64,000 nt of DNA from Agrypnia vestita (Eukaryota; Arthropoda; Insecta; Trichoptera; Phryganeidae), in contig JADDOH010008063.1 in assembly GCA_016648135.1 (NCBI GenBank), forward strand, positions 29,815 through 93,814, given 5' to 3'. Of this stretch, positions 33,505 through 44,700 are shown one piece after another. The notes below the pieces were generated by a model. That model saw only the letters and a program-made list of their open reading frames with translations. It did not search any database and was not told the origin of the DNA. Positions within the stretch are counted from its first letter, which is position 1. The number at the start of each line of letters is the position of its first letter. The position numbers and the translations under genes were made by a program.

Positions 33505-34730
33505 ATTATATTGCTAAATGTATGAGTACAATGAAAAAGTGTGTACTCTGCGAACGCGAATAAGACGCAGAATTTGATGAACCATATACTATCCAAATTA
33601 TTAATAAAGCATGGTAGACACGTAAAGGATGTGTCTGATGCAAATCCCACTAGCCAAAATAGTTTTGGAAGACTCAAATTGCGGTGGCTAAGTAGCATTA
33701 CCCGGCAATATCAATTCGCGTGCAATTGACATCTCGAACTGGAAACTGGACAGATCAGAGCAGTAAAGTTGCCGAAGGAGGCTTAAGCTTGGTCCACACT
33801 ATCGGTCCGCTTCAGGTCCGCTCTCGCTCCAATAAAATATTAATGTACAGTGAAAAGTGAAGTCATTCATGTAAGGGGTAGTATCGAAGAATGTTTGACC
33901 GCAGCGGGATCGAACTTGTCTTGACTTGTACCCATACTGATATTGGCTAAACTTCAGCTCGCTTTCGATCATTCGTGGTCTCATCTTGAGCGCAAAACAT
34001 TATTTATTTTTTCGAATTGAAGCTTAAAATGCATGAAAACGTTTGACAAAGAAAAAGATTAAAACATTTGAAAAATATCAGCTCCATTCGTCAATTAATC
34101 GCTTACTAATATATATCCATAAAATTACTTACTTAAATTTGATACATTAAGTGTGAATGCATGTGTGTGTGTGTGAGTGTGTGTGTGTGTTACGTGTGCG
34201 TTATTCGTTGGTTTTGAGTATATGAATTTATTATTTTAAGCTTTTGTTTAAGTATATACTTTTTGACTGCAACAGAAAATATACAATAGATAAAATATTC
34301 AATTTTTAAGAACAAGCTTACTGGATTTTGTCTCCAGAGGGTTCATCATTCATTAATACAGAGACGAACCCAACCCAACAACCCGGGAAAGCATAAACAA
34401 CCGTCTATGGTTGAAATTAGTTGTCTTAAATAAAGTAAACGAGTCACATAAATACCACATGTAAAACATTCGAAAATTTTAAAGACGTTTGGTCATTGAT
34501 GGGTGGAATCGGTGAACGTTACATTGTGTTATATAATCATTTAAGCCCAGCATATGACAACAGGTCGCAAGCTCTGTAGACGGCTAAAAATATTTCTATA
34601 CATGCTTTTCCAATTATAAATAGCTTCGTGTCTGTGAAACATCTAGGCATAATTTATCTTATTTTTTTAAATATCATTCAGATCTAGTTACCGATTTTTG
34701 TTATTGTAATGAACACATTCCGAATCAACA
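33505..34730. other. unassigned; GT microsatellite
   Basis: A (GT)n-type microsatellite lies at about 34159-34191 (TGTGTGTGTGTGAGTGTGTG and on). A block at 33.79-33.99 kb is GC-richer. No gene recognised. Confidence 0.4.
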
Positions 34731-34734
34731 TAAT

Positions 34735-34880
34735 TGCCTTACTTACCATCACGCCTTTTCTCGCGGGGGTAACTAGAGAGGATAGAGCGCCACACTCCTC
34801 TGTCCTGACACTCAACTCTCGCCTCATCCACATTCATACATCGTCGCATACAAGCTCGACGACTGTTGAGGACCAAAATA
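34735..34880 (-). pseudogene. RTE-like LINE 3' tail, copy 3
   Basis: The minus strand encodes SRRACMRRCMNVDEARVECQ followed by DRGVWRSILSSYPREK, the C-terminal end of the 29.53-kb family. About 140 bases only, with a TTACTTACC tail on the plus strand at 34737-34746. Confidence 0.75.
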
Positions 34881-35610
34881 ATTGCCCGTCTTTCTAAAAT
34901 ACCATCTGAAATTGTGCAACTCAAAACGCCAGTTGTAGAAGGGGCGCAGCAATGGCTGACCTCTTCGCCATCCCCGCTTACCCTTTCGACCTTTTGACAT
35001 GAAGGAAATTAATAAACAACGAAAGAATTGTACTAAATAAAGCCACCCAGAATAACAGGGCATTCAAACATCTGTCATAGCCACTTACTCACTTTGTGAA
35101 AAGCCAAATGTGTTAAGCCGCGAAGCTGAGAGCATTTAGAGCGACTTGAAATTTTCTAAGAACATACTGCGAACTGTTTTTAAGTAGCGCCCAAGTATTA
35201 TTACGACAGTTTCTGTGATTTTTTATTTTTCCTATTCAATTCAATTCCTTAAAGAATTTCTCGAACCATGTAATAAAATAATTTTAATTGTGTCCTTGGA
35301 GTGAGCAGTGCTAAGTGAATTCTTTTGTGCTGTGTCTCCGAGAATAATCATTTAGAAAACGATAAAAAAATTGGACGCCTACAGGCTATTAATATTTGAT
35401 TTTATATCACGTCTGGAGTAAAGTTACGTTTGTTAATATTGTGGAAGATCGTTAAAATATTACAATTTCATTATTTTCACTCGTTTTTTCAATTTTTTGA
35501 AGTTTAAGTAGTAATCCCAGATTTGTGTGCTTAGTGTAATGGCTCAAGTAACAAATTTTAATGCTTATTTAGTCTAAGGCTTAAGCCCACTTTTTATACA
35601 ATGTTCTAAA
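34881..35610. other. AT-rich stretch, nothing recognised
   Basis: No coding motif or repeat border was seen. Confidence 0.35.
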
Positions 35611-35619
35611 GCTATTTAG

Positions 35620-35799
35620 CTGGGACGTGCAGTGGGAACATCGCAGCATGACTTTTACGTAACCAATTATCTGGAAAAAAAATCGGAATACAACATATAT
35701 TTCGTAATATTTCTGTCACAATTGTTATTATAGCATTCGTATTTTAATATATCATAAAAATCTGTATCATAAATATTTGATTTCCACTGTACGCGCCTG
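35620..35799. mobile_element. hAT-type MITE, 180 bp, exact 8-bp duplication
   Basis: Ends CTGGGACGTGCAGTGGGAAC at 35620 and the inverse of CAGGCGCGTACAGTGGAAA ending at 35799. Flanks are CTATTTAG on both sides (35612-35619 and 35800-35807), an exact 8-bp duplication. Related in end sequence to the element at 31.54 kb. Confidence 0.85.
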
Positions 35800-35809
35800 C
35801 TATTTAGTA

Positions 35810-38099
35810 TATGTATTCGTGGATTATTCTTTATAATCAATTATTATTGTGGAATGAATTCTAATACGTTTGTATTTATCATCAATCTACACTTGTCTCT
35901 AGTATATAATAGGCTAATGGTACCTACTAATCATAATAAAAAAATTACAACAAATACAGAAAGAGCTCTGGCTACTCTTAATAATAAATGTATTAGGTGC
36001 AAAAATTAATTCTCGGCACCTAAATAAAATTATAAAAAGTCATTTTGAAAAAATCCGTGACAAATGCAGTCAGAGCTAGTTCAAGCACTTAGAGCAACCC
36101 AACGAAAACGCATATCTTTCTACAAAAGCTTCGGAAAATTTAAAAGGTGGACTTTTGAGTTCCTCACAAAATATTTCTTCACAAAATGAGAGACACTACA
36201 CGATACGGCTATTTCCCTACCCTGCAGGTAAAAAAGGAAGAATTTATTATACAAAATAGTGACTGATGATGAGTTTATCTTAATATTTGATAAAAATTCG
36301 ATTTTTCCAGTGACTTGTGATGAAAGTCGGATGTTATCAGTCTAAAATGAAAAAATCGTGGGTCTACCAGATGAAGCGTTGACATCGATTGCGAAACTTA
36401 ATATTCATGGAAAAACATACTCTGCGTTAATGGGGTATTTATTTATTTCACAACTTTTAATTACAAATTAATACTGTAACGAGATGATTACGCACTGTCA
36501 GAGCCTCTCAAGGACAACAACACAATCGAACCTCCCATAACATTCTGGGACGCCCTAAATCACTCGGGAAACGTCTGAAATAATCTGAAAGCAAGGGGAA
36601 CATTTTCGGAAACACTAATAATATATAGAATAGTTTCAAAGGTTCGAAAAAGCAACGTATTTCGTATAAAAGGCAAAGCCAGTACTGCAGAGAGTTCATG
36701 ATTCATGACAAAATCCCTACAAACCGCAGCGTTACCAACGCGCAGATTTATCGGAGCGACAGATATCGGGCGAAGTTCTTACGCGCGGGAATTAAACAGA
36801 ATATTCTAACAAGCGATAAACAAGTGTTTAATGGACGAGTGATTAATTGCGAAGTCGTGGAAATTAAAGAGTAGTGCTTGAATATAATTCGTGTCCAGTG
36901 AATTTATGAATAAAATTAATTAATAAATCGATAATTAATTTCCAGTGTTTCCATTTGCCTCCCACAGCTACAACCCATGACAATATGATAAGCTACACCC
37001 AAAAAACATCATACATGTTTGTCTGTTCAGTCGAATATATCCGAATAGTCAGAAAATAGCTTATTTGTTATTTTTCCTTCTCGTTGTAGTCAGTTGCATG
37101 CGTGCGTATATAAATACTATTAAAACTCACTTTTGATTACAAAAAACTTTCAATATCGCTAAGAAAATATTTGATTATTAAAACTGCAAATAAGCAAAGG
37201 ATGTTTGATTATGTTTTAAGATGATAAATCGTAACACAGTAATTTTTAAAAACATTTTTACATAGTTGCCGTTGATACGGCATGTCCACATAATAATTGA
37301 ACAAAATATTCAATAAAAACTGGAATATTATCTTGCCAACACAGACAGGGGCTTTAAAACCAGAGTGTTTCTGAGATAAATATAAAAAACCTGTCATTAA
37401 ATACTCAAGGAAATTACTTTGGGAACTATGAAATTTACATCTTATTGGAAATAAGTTTTTAAAAAAAATTACCACCTCTGTTTTCCTTAAATAAAAGTGT
37501 ATAAATAAACATTTGATTTTTATTTGTGGATATTGCTGCGTTTGCTATCAAATAGTGGAATAAGGTTTCAGTCTAAAATTGACATCAACTCCACTTGACA
37601 TATTCTTAGGGGTTGCTGCCTTTGCCTTTAAACAGTGATTTGGAAACATGTTTTTTAATGGGATAGAGCTACATACATACATAAATTTTAAATTTAAAAT
37701 CATCGGTGCCACAAATTATTAATTTTTTGGATATTGTCTTAGCTTTTACATCCCTCAAATTTTACCGGTCTCGCTAAACAAAAAATAATAATTTTAACGA
37801 TATTTTAAACACATTGATGAACAGTTTCTTTAGTTCTCTTAAATTAAAATAATATCAGGAGTTGCGCACAGCAGCCAATCACGTCTGATGTTGCACATTT
37901 TGTTATATAAAACAACCACTCTCGATTGCCACTTCACATACTGGAAATCTATTAGTATTATTATTATTCATCGAGTGCTACCTGTTATCGCAACCGAAGC
38001 CAAACATTAGGTCATAGGTTTTTAAATAATGAATTAATTGTTTAAATAAATATTAATAACTTTGTTATACACCACTTATATTTATTTATTAAAATTATT
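35810..38099. other. long AT-rich stretch, nothing recognised
   Basis: Short frames (for example minus-strand 36508-36699 and 37209-37475) have no recognised motif. No repeat border was detected. Confidence 0.35.
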
Positions 38100-38147
38100 A
38101 AAAATCCAACCAGGTTTCGCTACTACCGTAGCTTCTTCAGGGATCTT
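38100..38147 (-). ncRNA. hammerhead-ribozyme-like motif after PLE ORF
   Basis: Read on the minus strand. Stem I 5' strand AAGATCC at 38147-38141, CUGAAGA at 38140-38134, one extra A (38133), stem II GCUAC/GUAGC with loop GGUA (38132-38119), GAAA 38118-38115, a two-pair stem III (AC...GU) around loop CUG, UU at 38109-38108, then stem I 3' strand GGAUUUU (38107-38101). Stem I gives seven consecutive pairs including one G-U. All conserved core bases of a type I hammerhead are present except for the extra A before stem II. It lies 37 bases downstream of the PLE stop codon. Penelope-like elements are known carriers of hammerheads. Activity is unproven. Confidence 0.65.
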
Positions 38148-38183
38148 AACTGTCTAAACATAAAAAAGTTATGCGCTTATATA

Positions 38184-39115
38184 CTAGTGTGAAAGGTGGA
38201 AGGACGGAGTGCCAATAGTGGGGGTAGAGGGTGGGATTATACAGGGAACATTATTATTAAGAGGGAACATATTTAAGAGTGGACTATAAGACAAATTTAT
38301 TTGATTATTAATTATTTTATGATTTAAATTAATGGCTTTTCTTATATCTAATGCCTCTAAATTACCTAATCTATTACCTATTCCGTTTTTATGGATAATA
38401 CTAACTCCTGTGCTATTATTGAACGTGTGGTCTTCTTCAATTAAATGATTTACAAACTCTGAGAACCCACTACTTTTTAAACAACGCAAGTGCTCTTTTA
38501 CTCTAATTTTTACATTACGCGATGTGTTCTCTATATAAAACGCGGGGCAATCGTTACATTTTAATGAATATACACCAGAATGGCTAAATTTATCCTCATC
38601 TTTACAATTGACTAAAAATTTACCTATATTATTATTCGTATAAAACGCGGGTCTGATGTCTAGTGGGAGATTTTTGACGCTAGAAGTGGAAAAAGTAGAA
38701 TTAATAAATAAAATACGACGCCATCGGAAATCTTGGTTCTTAACTACTTCATTACTGCCGAACAAAAATTTATTACGGGCTAATTGTTGCATTTTTCTGT
38801 TTAAAATATTATCTACTAAACTAGCTTCATAACCATTATTAACTGCTCTGTTTGATTTTGGACAATTCAAGTTATTTAATTTTTTGTGTAATAAGACGTA
38901 GTGTCTCGAAGGTCTCAAGGTACCTCATTATGTGTCCAAAGTATTGTATTTACGATACAATTAATATCCTTGCCTTCTTCGTTCTCATTAGTACGGTTTA
39001 ATTTCTTACTCCCTACATACGGTCTATTAAATAAATTCTGTGTAATCATTGTTTGTAAGAAATTACATGCCTTACGAACGTATTTCTTCGTCAGTGGTAC
39101 ATTACTTTGAAATTA
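38184..39115 (-). pseudogene. Penelope-like element, GIY-YIG endonuclease part
   Basis: A minus-strand open frame 38918-38184 of 244 codons (starting at TTG, so not a true start) ends in the GIY-YIG-type nuclease of PLEs: SGVYSLKCNDCPAFYIENTS at residues 114-133, with the paired cysteines, the catalytic-type arginine in NVKIRVKEH near 135-143, and the NLEALDIRKA segment at 186-195. The usual YIG glycine is E here (YIEN). Upstream, another frame (to about 39115) reads VPLTKKYVRKACNFLQTMI ... NRPYVGSKKLN, plausibly the linker after the RT, and the two frames are separated by a frameshift near 38920. RT itself is missing, so it is 5'-truncated. Confidence 0.8.
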
Positions 39116-39419
39116 AATTTACGCGCAAGAAGGTGTGAAAAGGTCTTAAATTCATCAGTCTTTGGCACAGCAGGGAAGATGTTGCTTTTCTTCGCTGTTT
39201 AGCGTTAGATTAGGCTACATCATTCTATGAAGGTCGCGGAAGGTTTAGTAAGGTCGCGCCTGCTGAGCAGGATCAGAAGTACACAGTTGTCTGCCTACGT
39301 ACAAAGAGTACATTGCATACATCTGCCGCACCATTGAAGTACAGATAATGCAAACAGAAGGAAAAGTATTTTTGAAATCAAAATTTAAAGGGAAAACTTT
39401 CATACCTACTTTCCCGTAT

Positions 39420-39780
39420 ACGACAACAAAATAAAGTACTGAAAATGGTCTACAATTTAAAATACCTGATATCAACTGAAATGGTTTACCGAATAATGCA
39501 ACAATTAAACGTTGAAAACATTATAAAAATCGAAACACTAATATTCATTCATAAGCTAGCAAATTAGCGTAATACAAGACGAAGACATTAAATTACCCAA
39601 AATACACGAAAATCATCAACACTACACTAGAACGACTCAAAACTACCACATAACTCAAGCCAAAACAGGTTAATAACGACAATCAGACAAAACAATTGAC
39701 TATTAACAATTTCAAAATAGAAGTGACAAAAATACTAAAACTAAGCCAAATATAACAAATGACTTTGTGTTATTGTTAGT
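39420..39780 (+). pseudogene. LINE 3' tail, older copy of the 41.3-kb family
   Basis: Shares with 41.31-41.67 kb the sequence order NKVLKMVYNLKY, AATTAAACGTTGAAAACATT, AAAATCGAAACACT, CAAGACGAAGACATTAAA and AAAACAGG, with more substitutions, a stop and a deletion of the KLYND segment. It lies about 1.9 kb upstream in the same orientation. Confidence 0.7.
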
Positions 39781-40015
39781 ATATTATTATATCGAACTAT
39801 TATGTAAAATTTTATCCATAGACCTCCCAAGTCTCTAAAAAAATTGCTTCGTCTCTTTGAGACATCTTTAATATATCGTGATTAATGAAGTCCCCTGGGA
39901 TTAAAATCTAGCATTGAGTTCTTAAAAAATTTGAACATAGGTATTAAAAAACTTTTCAGGCGTATTCAAGTGTAAATAATTTTGATGATTGGGAAGAATG
40001 TCATATACCAACATA

Positions 40016-40621
40016 TCGACAGCTCCTACGTATAATATCGTAACCCACAAATCGACGATTTTAATTTTTTTTTGTGTATTTCATATGTATTTAATTATAT
40101 CTTTATTTCCAAGAAAGAAAAAAATATATTTTGCAATAAATAACGTTTTTTTCGGACGTATTTTATCGTATCTCAAACAATCACATATTTTTTACGAAGT
40201 ATACTATCGTATGTAACACTTACGATAATTTGCGTTGGAAAATAACATAAGATAATTTTATCATATGTAACACTTACGATAACATACGTTGGAAAATAAC
40301 ATAAGAAAATTATCGTATGTAACACTTACGTTATTTTACGTCGCGTGTTTTCCAATGTAAAATGTTGTAAGTCATTTATACGATATTTTACGTCGCGTCT
40401 TTTCCGAAGTATAATATTGTATGTGCATTTCTACAAAAACCTTTAATAATTTCGACTTTTTTGTGATTATTTATGAAACTACACTATAAAGTAAAATATT
40501 GAAACGAAATTTCAAAAAAATTGGGCAATATTTAGATTTATACCGGACGAAAATATGTTCAAATCCTTCTCCTGTAAAATTGAATTTTGTGGGTTACGAT
40601 ATTATACGTAGGAGCCGTCGA
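40016..40621. mobile_element. 606-bp TA-flanked MITE
   Basis: Inverted ends start TCGACAGCTCCTACGTATAA (40016) and end with the matching inverse (to 40621), identical for about 37 bases except one. TA flanks both sides (40014-40015, 40622-40623), as for Tc1/mariner-type elements. The interior has no transposase but holds a minisatellite (see 40205-40370). Confidence 0.75.
40205..40375 (+). repeat. 52-54-base minisatellite inside MITE
   Basis: Three successive units contain ATGTAACACTTACG at 40211, 40265 and 40317, spaced 54 and 52 bases. Units 1 and 2 share GCGTTGGAAAATAACATAAG (40232 and 40287 regions); unit 3 diverges after ACACTTACG and continues with the inverse motif TTTTCCAATG. Confidence 0.65.
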
Positions 40622-40837
40622 TATAAAAATAATATTATTTATTAAAAAAACTCTAATAAGAAAATAGATATCTCACTACCAAAGGCTACACCTACACAGG
40701 TTTATTATATTTTTAATGGTGGCTGCCTGCCTTATACGGACATAAATAAATGGGCAAATAAATATTCCGTGTCTGTTTGATGTAGGATAAAAAAAAGTCC
40801 AGGTCGAATTTGAGCAACCCGGGTACGTTAATCAATT

Positions 40838-41080
40838 GAATAATGCGGGCGATCTCACGCTCCCCCGCCCGCCCCGCAGGTGCCTCCCACCCCCCCGGCC
40901 GAGGGCGGGATTTGAAGGGTACTTGGAAAGTTACACCGACGTGACGTCAGAGGGACGTGTTTTATTGGCCTCGTCCGCGTTTATTGCGAAATCTTTTGAT
41001 AATGGCCGCAAAAATCTTATTGTATCTGATGACAATTATTTGAACTTTTATGAAACTTGAGCGCGCCAGGGCGGACGCGG
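40838..41080. promoter_or_regulatory. CpG-rich patch with CRE (TGACGTCA)
   Basis: High CpG content in AT-rich DNA, with a GC-rich core (CCCCCGCCCGCCCCGCAGG) and a perfect cAMP-response element TGACGTCA at 40942-40949. A 74-codon plus-strand frame crosses it without a recognised motif. Could be a promoter fragment, but no transcription start or gene could be tied to it. Confidence 0.35.
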
Positions 41081-41276
41081 CTTTGTATAAAATATTTTTT
41101 GGCTTCGGGGTATGGGGTCACAAATACAAATTATGTTTCTGTGGCGCTGCCAATACTATTCAGGGTGAGTTGTGATACTTATATAAGGTCACATTCTTTT
41201 GTGCTACACATTTTCTAGCATATTCATATTATGATTTGGTGGCATAAAAAGTACGTTATATTGTATATAAAAAAAC

Positions 41277-41800
41277 TAACCTAAACAGACTCCAACGACA
41301 GCAAAACAAAATATTAAAAATGGTCTATGAACTGAAATACCAGACACCAACTGAAACTGTATACCGTATAACACAACAATTAAACATCGAAAGCATTACA
41401 AAAATCGAAACACTTAAAATCATTCACAGACTAGCAATTGGCGAAATACAAGACGAAGACATAAAATTACACAAAATACACGAAAAACACCAACACAATA
41501 CTAGAATGGCTCAAAACTATCACATAACACACGCCAAAACAAAAACAGGACAATCCCGACTAATTTGCAACGGACTAAAACTATACAATGACCTGCCACA
41601 ACAGACCAAACAACTGACCACTGACAAATTCAAAACAGATGTGACAAAAATATTAAAACTCGGCCAGCTATAAAAAAATGACTTTGCATCTAAATTATAT
41701 TATTATATTTTCTTAGTAAATGTTACCCATAAATCATGTAAAAATGTTACCCATAAACCTCTTAGGTTTCCATTACCTTTTAAATAAAAAAAAATAAAAA
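41277..41800 (+). pseudogene. LINE 3' tail, Jockey/CR1-like
   Basis: The text before the ATG at 41320 reads LNRLQRQQNKILK, and the frame 41320-41673 (117 codons) continues MVYELKYQTPTETVYRITQQ ... GLKLYNDLPQQTKQL and ends at a stop. This is the typical end of a non-LTR polyprotein: 'LQ..QN.....', then '..LYN.LP..I'. The RT domain is missing. After about 110 bases it ends in an A-rich TAAATAAAAAAAAATAAAAA run (41776-41800), the likely 3' tail. The copy at 39.42 kb is a more decayed relative. Confidence 0.75.
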
Positions 41801-41924
41801 TAAATAAACTATACTATCTTTACTATGCATACACGATTAAACGATTCAATATAACTGTCTCTCAATTCTGTTTACAATGGTCACAAGTTAAAAATGTCCT
41901 TAGATTTTCACGGCCGTTCAGAAT

Positions 41925-42041
41925 CTTCTGTGTATAGTTTTCTGGGATATTCTGCCGTGTATATGTGCCAGAGAGGCCGTGTATATGGCCAGAGAGGTCA
42001 CATATACACGGCAGAATATCCCAGAAAACTACACACAGAAG
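41925..42041. repeat. palindrome with 43-bp arms
   Basis: Arms 41925-41967 and 41999-42041 are inverted complements at 42 of 43 positions, around a 31-base loop. The loop itself holds CCAGAGAGG twice (41968-41976 and 41989-41997). No target duplication or coding potential was seen. It may be a hairpin element or the join of two inverted element ends. Confidence 0.85.
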
Positions 42042-42239
42042 AATGTCCACAAGAGTTCTAAGTTCAACATTTTCTTCTTACGATTTATGAATGCAAAATT
42101 TTAATTCCTTTTAATGCAACCTGTAGTTATGTTCAGTGCGAATGAAATATTCAAAACATTTATTACGATAATATTCATTATTTTGGATATTCATAATGTA
42201 ATCCCATAACATAATTAAATATTGCATATAAATATAATA

Positions 42240-42392
42240 ATGTCATTCCCTCCGTGACTTGCTGGAAGGAAGCTGGAAATTTCTTTATAATTAGAGTGCG
42301 AAACGCAATCAGCTGACAACAATGGCTCATGCAGCGCGCAACGGTCGCCCACCAAATAAGAGATATTTTTCACGGGCGTATGGCTAGTTTGA
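42240..42392 (+). mobile_element. Helitron 3'-end relic (tentative)
   Basis: Shares TTAGAGTGYGAMACGCAATCAGC with the element at 54.58 kb and ends TTTTTCACGGGCGTATGGCTAG then T, parallel to TTTTTCACGGGTGTACAGCCTGCTAG there. The 5' half of the 3' hairpin is decayed. Confidence 0.45.
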
Positions 42393-44145
42393 AATAATAT
42401 CTGCGGCCCTAGTAGGCTTTACTGTTAAAGAGAAAAAAAGGAACGAAAAATACAATTGAAAAATAAATACGTTCTTTTCACATTTTGTAGACATTGGTGA
42501 TTTGTTTGACATTCTATTACCTTGATCAATCAGAAGATAAAACTTTTTTGTGTACGTATTTCATTTTTTTAAGGAAGGTGATTTAATATTTAAAGTGTCG
42601 GTATTGCCTGTAGATATTTGGGTATTTGAATGATAAATTATTATTTTTATACAAATTGTAAATGATAACTGATAACCAGCATAAATCAAACTTTTAAAAC
42701 AAAATAATTTATGTTACTTACATAACTCTTAAATTTATTAAAGATTAAATTTTGAAATATTTTACAATTTAAGCTTATATTAGATAAATTTGGATGGTCG
42801 TCAGACAAAATGACAATTATCTGTAAAAATTAAGCCTATTCGACTTCGGTGAAAAACTAAACTTATTTGCTTAAAAACGAGAAAAATATAAGATAATTTT
42901 TTTTTTTTGCACTGAATTTCGAAGGATAAATGGCTGGTTATTTGATCAGTAGCTAAGCAAAAGCAGATATATATTTTTTACGAAAACTTTTTGACAAATG
43001 GAAAATGCAAAATTCAACTTTTTTTAATTACTACTCTTACGTCTGATCAAACATCCAGCCCTAAGGTGTGGTGATTTTGAGGATTCTTATATTGTAGAAA
43101 AGTTTAAACTTTCAACAAAAGACTTAAATTTCTCCCTGCTAACACTTTATTTAAAAACAATATTTTAAGAAAAAACAATATACAAAACTTGATCTATTTC
43201 ATGTAGTTTTTAGTAAATAAAAACACTTAAATATTATAAACATAATGAGCAGGTTTTTTTTGGCGCTTAAACAATGAATAGTCCTAACTTATTTCGGGTT
43301 AAGTAAATAACATTGTTTCTTTCAGTATCAGACAATCCAATTTCTTCTTTTTAAATTTGATGTGACATTTATTGCCATAACTTTATCGCAAACCCCTTTC
43401 ACATTATCTGGAAACTTTAACAATGCCCGGGGATATTTCAGACATATTTCTTTTTTCGATTGTCAATTTGCAAAATTGAATTTAAGTATAAATAAAATAT
43501 GTACGTTGAAAAATGAATGGCTCCATCACTCGTTCACGTAAGCTACCACCCACTGAGTGAGCTTTCCCAAGTTAATCCCTTAATAAACTGGCTTTGGCTA
43601 ATGTAATTTTAAGGGGTGTTTTTAAATTTGCCAGAAAAAATATTGTATAATATTACGCAACAGATGTGGGGATTCACCTCTAATCAGAAAGGTTAATATT
43701 TTATGAGCTAATATTATGAGAATGTGTAAATAATATATACAATAACGATATTTACATATTCTTGTCAATTGTCAAAGAGATTTAATATAATTTCATCATT
43801 AAAGAACAATATACTTACCATACCTATTTTTACAATAAAATCCAACCATTATATAGTTGTAAATGAGAAAGGCGGCTTTTTATTTTACTATGTATGTAAT
43901 ACGATTTTTTTTCTGTGGCATTGTAACACTTCGCTCGCTTGTTGTCGGTTAAAATTCCCACGCGACATTCGAGTATTCATACAAATGATTATTTCAATAC
44001 ATGATTATAATGATTGGTTTATTATGAAATTGCATTCAATGAAATAAAATGCGCAGTGCAGTAAATTTAAGTCTAAAATATAAGATAGGAAGAAACGTTC
44101 TTCCAATGCACAGCGATCTCGTACGTTCAATTTCCATATTGATAG
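42393..44145. other. AT-rich stretch, nothing recognised
   Basis: A 92-codon plus-strand frame at 43769-44047 is low-complexity and unrecognised. No element borders were seen. Confidence 0.35.
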
Positions 44146-44149
44146 TTCC

Positions 44150-44465
44150 TTATTTAATTTTAGAAAAAATATTAGACAGGACAAGAGAGCATGAACTTTG
44201 TTTGAGTAATAAAAATTACTCTGCATTTTCTAACCACTTGTTAGAAACTGGTCTTAAATACACTGTCAACAAATTTTTCAAACTGTCTGCTCTAGAAACG
44301 TTAGAAATTAACAAAAAATTAAATTCTAATATCAATATTGTCAAAAAAAAACAGCCCCATGTAAGTCACCATCATTGACGATGTTCCCTCCCGCCCCACA
44401 AATCACCCCCACCACCAAAAACTTCGACACGGACATGTCGAAACCGGTAGCGTAGTAATCAAAAA
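44150..44465 (+). pseudogene. Penelope-like element tail with hammerhead relic
   Basis: The frame contains RTREHELCLSNKNYSAFSNH, LLETGLKYTV and ALETLEINKKLNSNINI, the region after the GIY-YIG core of PLEs. The sequence ends at TGA 44378-44380. About 50 bases on, a degenerate hammerhead core remains at about 44422-44455: GACA...TGTC stem, GAAACCGGTA. A further downstream PLE-family end follows at 44.52 kb. Confidence 0.65.
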
Positions 44466-44519
44466 TATTTTTTTTTTTGTTTGTAGCGTGTTAACTGATT
44501 GGAGACTCAAAAGAATAAT

Positions 44520-44700
44520 TAATCTAATTAACAAGAATATACTTTCTTTACACCACTAATTTGTTGAAAATACCAACATGCTTCGGAATCAATGATCTCT
44601 TCATCAGGATACTTATTCTAAAAATCAAAAACATAGACAGTAAAAAGAAAATTGATAAATGATAAAAATAATAAATATGTAATTATGTACCTACTAAATA
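44520..44700 (-). repeat. foldback-family arm with hammerhead-like motif
   Basis: The minus strand has CUGAUGA at 44607-44601, an imperfect stem II, GAAG in place of GAAA (44584-44581), a short stem III around AU, UU, then GGTATTTT (44574-44567). Its 5' partner AAGTATC (44614-44608) pairs for seven positions. The flanking ACCACTAATTTGTTGAAAAT is nearly the same as at 1251-1272, so this is the 1.2-kb family in the same (minus-reading) orientation as its left arm. Confidence 0.6.

Noticed and set aside
34159..34191. GT-repeat as a LINE tail
   Set aside because: No LINE coding sequence precedes it in either orientation; treated as a plain microsatellite.
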